Of a DNA stretch of 64,000 bases, positions 57,118 to 64,000 are shown in pieces. The stretch lies in assembly GCA_016169945.1 (NCBI GenBank), contig JADLSH010000001.1:115821-179820 (forward strand), read 5' to 3'. Both the position numbers and the translations under genes were made by a program. Under the pieces are notes generated by a model. It did no database searches and was not told the DNA's origin. It was given only the letters and a program-made list of their open reading frames with translations. Positions within the stretch are counted from its first letter, which is position 1; each line of letters begins with the position of its first letter. The DNA comes from Trachythela sp. YZ-2020. Its lineage: Eukaryota > Cnidaria > Anthozoa > Malacalcyonacea > Clavulariidae.

Positions 57118-60100
57118 ATGGCTACAGCGCCAGATTCTGCTCCTACCGAACGAATGGAAGAACTTCTGACGTGCTGCATTTGTACAGAGACTTTGGAAGA
57201 ACCAATAACACTCCCCTGTTTTCATTCGTTCTGTAAAAAATGTCTTGCAAGGTATATAGAAATTCAACGAGAGGAAGCCCAAAAGGAACATAGAGCCCAG
57301 CATCTGTTCAACTGTCCTACGTGCAGAACCCAGTTTGAACTGAGACAGGACGAAAGCGTGGAACGAATTCCATCCAACTTTTGTATCAAAAATATGCTTG
57401 ACATATTGAAAATACAACAAAAAGCGCAAAAACTACCTTGTGAAACTTGCAAGGCTCTTCTACCTGCCGCTTGCAGATGCATTGAGTGTGAACGTTATCT
57501 GTGCAAGAAATGCTTAACAACACACAACAACTGGCTTGACTTTAAAGACCATGTTGTGTTGACTTTGGAGGAATTGGCGAAACCTGAAAACCAAGCCAAA
57601 GCGAAAGGAAAATCACGTTGCCAGAAATATGGTCATGAGAAGAAACCCTATGCATTCTATTGCAACAAATGTCAGGAACTGGCTTGTATGACCTGTGTTC
57701 TCCAAGATCACTCGAAACCTGACCATGACTATCAACCTATAAATGTAGTGGCAGTGCAGCACAGGGAAGCATTGAAGACAACTTCCGCCACATTGCAGAA
57801 GAAATCAAATGAAGGGAAGAACGCCTTACAGAAAGTAGAACACGCTATTCGAAATCTACCATGCAGTACCAAAAAGGCTAAGGATGTCATCCTGCAACAG
57901 GAAAAAGAAATCTTGGAAAAATTTAGCAAGAAACTGAAACACAATACGTCAGTCTTGCTTGGCCAAGTTGACAAAAAGCAGAACGAGGTCAACCAGAAAC
58001 TTGTGAAACAACATGACGACATGAAAGCCTACGTGGAGAAGGTGAATGGCTCACTAGAATTTGCTCAGAATATCATCGAAAAAGGAAGCAATGAAGAAAT
58101 CCTTTCGCTTGGAAAAGAAATCGAAGTGAACGCCAACGATATCGAGAAGAAATGTCCAAAGTCGATGCTGCCAGTTCATTATGGTTGTTTTAAATACCAG
58201 CAGACAAAATCAACCAAAAGCATTGTTGACAATCATGTAGACCTGACTGATTTGGGGAAAATTGGTAAGTTTATTGTTATTTTATAGATATTTGGAACTC
58301 GTTAATTAAGCAATTCTAAGTCCTTTGTGTATGCACCTTAGTAGTAGTGTAGGTGGTTTTCGAGCCCCTTTTTTGGGGTGGCACGGGGTGGTACGGGGTG
58401 GCACGTGGTCATTAGCTGGGGTAGTACCGGGTGGCGCAACTCATCATTAACATAAACATCATTAATTATGTATTGACGTCATAATGATATGCAAGGCGCG
58501 TTTGGGCAAAACAGTCATTAAGCTGAGCTCAGCATTTTCGTCAGAAAAAGAGTTAATCCTGACGCTTTTTATCACAATAGCTAGACGTTTCTATATATTT
58601 GCCAAGCTTTGTGTTCCAAACACAGTCAGTTTCGACAACGAGTAAATAATATGTTCTCGTATCTAATATCACCTTATACGAAACGGCTTAGATAACTAAT
58701 ATAGCGACGCTTAACCTAGTAAAGTATTATTATCTTATGCGAAATAATAACAAGCAGACATATAGCTTTCTAAAACGAGAAGATCTTAAGGTTTAATCGG
58801 CATAGCTAAGGTCTTATAGAGCAATACAAATATATGTTTGCCAAGCGATTGTATAAACATAGTTCTTACAGGGAGTTAAACCTGACAAAGTTTCAAGCGT
58901 TTTAGATGTAGCAGAGTGGGAAAAGCAGTAATTTTTAAGCGAGATTTACAAGCATATACAAACATTGTATATAAACATTTAGCGTTTGTTAGGTAATTAC
59001 GGGCAATTAAGATTTTCTAGCTTAAAAATTTGAATAAATTTAGAATATATTATTATAGGACGGGGAAATATTGTACAATGTACATACAACACACACAGAA
59101 TTAATTTTTAAAACACATTTATTGATAATAATTTCTTTTACAGCGTTAGTAAGGTCTGCTCCTAAGAGCATATCGTTTAGGTGTCTTTTGTATCTTTAAA
59201 GAGTTCTCATATTTTTGTCTGTCTTCGAGGATAATCTTGCAATTGCTAAATCTTAAGGTCTCCAATCTGATATCCTAAAATAATATCCTAAGATACTGTA
59301 TGATATCCTAAGATACGGCATGATATCCTAAGATACTGTATGATATCCTAAAATGATATCCTAAGATACTGTATGATATCCTAAGATACTGTATGATATC
59401 CTAAAATGATATCCTAAGATACTGTATGATATCCTAAGATACTGTATGATATCCTAAAATGATATCCTAAGATACTGTATGATATCCTAAGATACTGTAT
59501 GATGTCCTAAGATACTGTATGATATCCTAAGATACTGTATGATATCCTAAGATACTGTATGATGTCCTAAGATACTGTATGATATCCTAAAATGATATCC
59601 TAAGATACTGTATGATATCCTAAAATGATGTCCTAAGATACAGTATGATATCCTAAAATGATATCCTAAGATACTGTATGATATCCTAAAATGATATCCT
59701 AAGATACTGTATGATATCCTAAAATGATATCCTAAGATACTGTATGAAATAAGGAAGATAAAAATAAGGAAGATAAATTCCACTCCTCCCTCTACCTCTC
59801 TCTCTAACCCTAACTCTCTAAGTCCAACACTAATTTATTAACTCTAACACTTGTTCTACTTTTAACTAACTCTCGATCTAACTGCAACCCTTTCTCACAA
59901 CATAACCTAACCTAACTCTGATACTTACGCTAAAAATAGAAATTTTCAAAACCACATGTCTGTTGTCTTTACATGGACGGGGAGCGCCCCTATATCTTAT
60001 GACTTATGACTCATGACTCATGACTCATGACTCATGACTCATGACTCATGACTCATGACTCATGACTCATGACTCATGACTCATGACTCATGACTCATGA

Positions 60101-63100
60101 CTCATGAGTCATGACTCATGACTCATGAGGCATGAGTCGCGGCTCGCAGTCATGACTCATGACTCATGACTCGCGACTCGCGACTCATGCTCATGACTCG
60201 CGACTCATGACTCGCGGCTCATGACTCATGACTCGCGACTCGCGACTCGCGGCTCATGACGGCTCGCGACTCATGACTCATGACTCATGACTCATGCGGC
60301 TCGCGGCTCATGACTCATGACTCGCGGCTCATGACTCAACTCATGACTCGACTCATGACTCGACTCATGACTCGACTCATGACTCGACTCATGACTCATG
60401 ACTCGACTCATGACTCGACTCATGACTCGACTCATGACTCGACTCATGACTCGACTCATGACTCATGACTCAGACTCATGACTCATGACTCGCGACTCAT
60501 GACTCATGACTCGCGACTCATAAGATATAGAGGCGCTCCCCCGTCATATGTAAAGACAAGACATGTGGTTTTGAAAAATTTCTATTTTTAGCGTAAGTAT
60601 CAGAAACAGAGTTAGGAATTAGAGAAAAGTTAGACTGATCGAGTTAAATTAAAAGCAGAACAAGTGTTAGAGTTAATAAATTAGTGTTGAACAGAGAGTT
60701 AGAGAAGAGAGTAGAAGGAGAGTAAATTTATCTTTCCTTATTTTTATCTTCACTATTTCATACAGTATCTAGGATATCATTTTAGGATATCATAGCATTC
60801 TTAGGATATCATTTTAGGATATCATACAGTATCTTAGGATATCATTTTAGAATATCATACTGTATCTTAGGACATCATTTTGGGCTATCATACAGTATCT
60901 TTGGAATATCATTTAGGATATCATACAGTATCTTAGACATCATACAATGTCTTAGATATCATACAGCATCTTAGATATCATACAGTATCTTAGAACATCA
61001 TACAGTATCTTAGAATATCATACAGTATCTTAGGGAATATCATTTAGATATCATACAGCATCTTAGGATATCATACAGTATCTTAGGATATCATTTTAGA
61101 TATCATACAGTATCTTAGAATATCATACAGTATCTTAGGATATCATTTTAGGATATCATACAGTATCTTGAGATATCATGCCGTATCTAGAGATATCATA
61201 CAGTATCTTAGGATATTATTTTAGAATATCAGAAGACCTTAAGATTTAGCAATTGCAAGATTATCCTTGACAGACAAAAATATGAGAACTCTTTAAAGAT
61301 ACAAAAGACACCTAAACGATATGCTCTTGGGAAACAGACCTTACTAACGCTGTAAAGAAATTATTATCAATAAATGTGTTTTAAAAGGTAATTCTGTGTG
61401 TGTTGTATGTACATTGTACAATATTTCCCTGTCCTATAATAATATATTCTAAATTTATTCAAATTTTTAAGCTAGAAAATCTTAATTGCCCATTACCCAA
61501 CTTGCTAAATATTATATACAATGTTTTGTATATGCTTGTAAATCTCGCAATTACTGCTTTTCCCACTTGCCACATCTAAAACGCTTGAAACTTGGCTGTC
61601 AGGATTTAACTCCCTGTAAGAACTATGTTTATACAATCGTAACAAACATATATTTGTATTGCTCTATAAGACAGCTATGCCTTAGATTAAACAAGATCTT
61701 CTCGTTTTAAAGCTATATGTCTGCTTGTTATATTTCGCATAGATAATAATACTTTACTAGGTTAGCGATCGCTATATTAGTTATCTAAGCCGTTTCGTAT
61801 AAGGTGATATTGATACGAGGAACATATTATTTACTCGTTGTCAAACTGACTGTGTTTAAGAAACACAAAGCTTGGCAAATATATAGAAACGTCTAGCTAT
61901 TGTGATAAAAAGCGTCAGGATTAACTCTTTTTCTGACGAAAATGCTGAGCTCAGCTTAATGACTGTTTTGCCCAAACGCGCCTTGCATATCATTATGACG
62001 TCAATACATAATTAATGATGTTTATGTTAATGATGAGTTGCGCCACCCCGTACTACCCCAGCTAATGACCACGTGCCACCCCGTACCACCCCGTGCCACC
62101 CCAAAAAAGGGGCTCGAAAACCACCTACACTACTACTCACCTTTAAGTATACCGTAAATGACCAACTAAACACTTAGGAAAGAAGGTGTATTAGTTAGAG
62201 GCTCTTTTCTCGCATACGGCAGTTTTACGCCTATGTCTATTGAACAATTATACCTTCCATTTCGTGACCATTGGAATCATAGTCTTGGAAAAATGCCAAC
62301 AAAACAACCTGCGCGATTAGTATAGTTTAACAAAACAATGTAGAATTTGACAGGTCAAATAATTGTTGATGTAGTTTGAAAATAGAGTCAGCAAAAACCA
62401 TTAAACCCAAACCCTTCAACTTTCTCAACTCCTTGAAGTCATTAAGGTGATAGTTCGGTCGGCAATTTTTACTTGCCAAAAATTAAAGCAGTGTAGTTGG
62501 CAACTTATTTGAACAGATCTACTGAATCTTTAGAATCAGTATAATCAGGTTTCTAAATAGCTTTAGCAATCGGCTCTGTTGTCATTAAACAATTGCATGC
62601 TTAATTATTTTCTGGCAAAAATTTTGTTGACGACGTCGTCGGACAGTCGGCAACCTCGCTGAATGCAGACTGTAGTCGGAAGAGTTGAACACAGCATAGT
62701 ACCATGGCCAACAGAGTGGCCTGCGAAGAAGACTACTACACCACATCTAATCATTAGAAGTTCTTTTCGTCATTAATTATGACTTCATAACTTCGTTAAT
62801 TACCAAGACAAGGGCGTTAATTACCACCGTCTAGATTTCCTATCTATTTTCTCGGCGCTTTTTCGATATATGAGCAACTAACCTTAACCATAACCCCCAA
62901 CCTAACCATTACCCTAATATAATCCCTATAACGCTCTTTTCGGTTGCTCATATATCGAGAAAGAGCCATTTTCTAGTCATATTGAACGCATTAATGATTT
63001 AGCTAATACTAAAATTTATATATTGAACTATTATAGATCTTCCAAAATTATTTTATTATTTCATACAGTTGATAATCCTATACAGTCATTACTTGAAAGT

Positions 63101-63772
63101 TCAACCATCTTGGATGGTAATTTTGAACATGCCCAGCAACTTGCAGAGTGGGTGGAAGATAAAAGGTTTTGTTGGCAACTTTGTTATCGAGCTTCTGATG
63201 ATGGTTGGGGAGGGGAAGATTTTCATAGAAAGTGTGACGAAGTAGGACCTACATTGACTTTGATTAAAAGTGGAACTAATCTCTTTGGTGGTTATACCGA
63301 CCAGAGTTGGAAAAAGACACAACCAGGTATTCTTTGCATTTCCTATCTTTACAATTAGACTTTAATACGTGAATTTAATACAACAGATTAAACTGTCATC
63401 TTTCAAAACCATAAGTATAAACAAATATTTCTTACAAATTTTTCAGCTCAATTCAGTGAGTTTAAACTTTCCGATGTTTCATTTCTATTTTCACTTCGAA
63501 ATAAGAACAACTTGGGGCCGTTCAAGTGTCCGATTGAAGTTCATAGAAATGACAAAGCAATGTGGTGTTATCCTGGCTTTGGAGCGACCTTTGGTGGCTT
63601 TCGTGATCTGCACATCAGTGGAAATGCCAACACAAACCATAATTCATTAAGCAACCTTGGTTCCACATACCAACCTCCTCCAGGATATCAATATGGCACT
63701 CCAAAAACCAAAGCTCTGTTGGCGGGCAGCCACAAATTCCAGCCAACAGAAATTGAAGTATTTCGACGCTGA
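57118..63772 (+). CDS. TRIM-like RING/B-box/coiled-coil protein with C-terminal TLDc (gene D)
   Basis: Exons 57118-58264, 63069-63326 and 63447-63772, phase 1, 576 residues. RING ligands (C19, C22, C34, H36, C39, C42, CPTC) and both B-boxes are intact, then a coiled coil. TLDc has CYRASDDGW, EDFHRKCDE, FGGYTDQSW, ATFGGFRDL, NLGSTYQPPPGY and EIEVFRR. I found no counterpart of the 24-30 nt micro-exon (encoding APFRKP in the others); skipping it keeps the frame. The 4.8-kb first intron holds a 3.8-kb palindromic element, which could disturb splicing. The last intron is only 120 bp. It is the most diverged of the four copies. Whether exon 1 is still spliced to the TLDc exons is uncertain. Confidence 0.78.
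59268..59750. repeat. Tandem array, 20-bp and 13-bp units (left arm)
   Basis: GATATCCTAAGATACTGTAT units alternate with shorter GATATCCTAAAAT units for about 480 bp. The inverted counterpart is 60765-61232 and is more degenerate. ORFs reading ILGYHFRISYS are artefacts. Confidence 0.95.
60000..60522. repeat. (ATGACTC)n array in the loop
   Basis: 7-bp satellite with variants GCGACTC and GCGGCTC and an 11-12 bp higher-order form with extra CGACTC toward the right. It forms the apex of the fold-back element. The THDSTHDS frame is an artefact. Confidence 0.95.
60765..61232. repeat. Tandem array (right arm, inverted)
   Basis: ATACAGTATCTTAGGATATC units and shorter ATTTTAGGATATC units, the inverted counterpart of 59268-59750, with more point changes. 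Confidence 0.95.
62144..63068 (+). other. Remainder of TRIM D intron 1
   Basis: Unique AT-rich intron sequence. 62830-62960 has a short inverted pair (GCGCTTTTTCGATATATGAG and CTCATATATCGAGAAAGAG) around CTAACC-type repeats, probably a small MITE. No micro-exon candidate with the expected sequence was found. Confidence 0.5.
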
Positions 63773-64000
63773 ACGAAGGTAAATCTAAACAACTTCGTTC
63801 CCAAAGCACGCTTGTGCATAGTGCACCAACGTAGGTAACGTCTTTACACTGGCGTGCTGCGGATTTTTAGGTTTTTTTGCTACTTCTTCCTGTCGAAAGG
63901 CCTTATCAAAAAAATGCTTTGTTCTTTGGAAATGGCACATTGTTCTTGAATTCCATTAAGGATCTTGCTATGAAGGCTGTTTTACTGAGATATAGACTGT
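63773..64000 (+). other. Downstream flank of TRIM D
   Basis: The first roughly 35 bp match the flanks after the other TRIM genes (AAAGGTAAATTTAAACAACC-like), then it diverges. No gene is seen before the window end. Confidence 0.5.

Larger units (their letters stand above)
58340..62137. mobile_element. 3.8-kb fold-back element with 1.6-kb inverted arms
   Basis: The left arm (58340 to about 60010) and the right arm (about 60516-62137) are near-identical inverted copies, from AGTAGTAGTGTAGGTGG and its complement at the ends to ACATGTGGTTTTGAAA near the loop. CACCTT flanks both sides (58334-58339 and 62138-62143) as a 6-bp target duplication. Each arm contains a GATATCCTAAGATACTGTAT array, and the loop is an ATGACTC array. 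No transposase ORF was found. The family is unknown to me; Foldback-like describes the shape only. Confidence 0.85.

Noticed and set aside
60280..60468. 62-residue THDSTHDS protein
   Set aside because: Reading frame through the 7-bp satellite.
59268..61232. CRISPR-like array of 20-bp repeats
   Set aside because: Repeats are contiguous or separated only by shorter versions of themselves, with no unique spacers, in a eukaryotic intron.

Overview
The window is eukaryotic and almost certainly from an invertebrate animal. It has AT-rich intergenic DNA, GT-AG introns, an intronless rhodopsin-class GPCR family, RING/B-box/coiled-coil proteins ending in a TLDc domain, and a dense load of non-LTR, LTR and DNA-transposon remnants. 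I favour a cnidarian, from the overall look of the repeats and the lineage-specific GPCR and TRIM families, but nothing here proves it. There are no operons, CRISPR arrays or other prokaryotic features.

The window is one tandemly duplicated locus. The ancestral unit reads spacer, GPCR (single exon, + strand), short spacer with a long hairpin, then a TRIM-like RING/B-box/TLDc gene (+ strand). Unit 1 has an intact GPCR (249-1139) and no TRIM gene, followed by a spacer swollen with retroelement pieces, MITEs and an AT/280-bp tandem array (2.4-10.7 kb). Unit 2 has an intact GPCR (13126-14016) and TRIM gene A (15668-20576). An 11-kb foreign block follows (20.7-31.5 kb): a BEL/Pao gag piece with a MULE-like MITE, then a decayed element that appears to join a ubiquitin-specific protease to a MULE-type transposase with a SWIM zinc finger. 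Unit 3 has a 3' GPCR scrap and spacer (31.5-35.5 kb), a GPCR relic split by a hAT-like MITE (35.6-36.1 kb) and TRIM gene B (38440-41638). Unit 4 has a GPCR pseudogene (46805-47688) and TRIM gene C (49371-52476). Unit 5 has lost its GPCR and keeps TRIM gene D (57118-63772), whose main intron holds a 3.8-kb near-perfect palindrome.

The four TRIM models were built by comparing paralogues. Exon 1 carries RING, two B-boxes and a coiled coil; a 24-30 nt micro-exon follows; two exons encode TLDc. All junctions are phase 1, and the models give 584, 582, 583 and 576 residues. They are expected to be E3 ubiquitin ligases; the TLDc domain suggests, by family knowledge only, a link to V-ATPase or oxidative stress. 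Nothing in the sequence shows that the neighbouring GPCRs act with them; they share a duplication history.

Because the units are paralogous, several insertions can be read against an empty site in a sister copy, which gives unusually firm element boundaries and target-site duplications.
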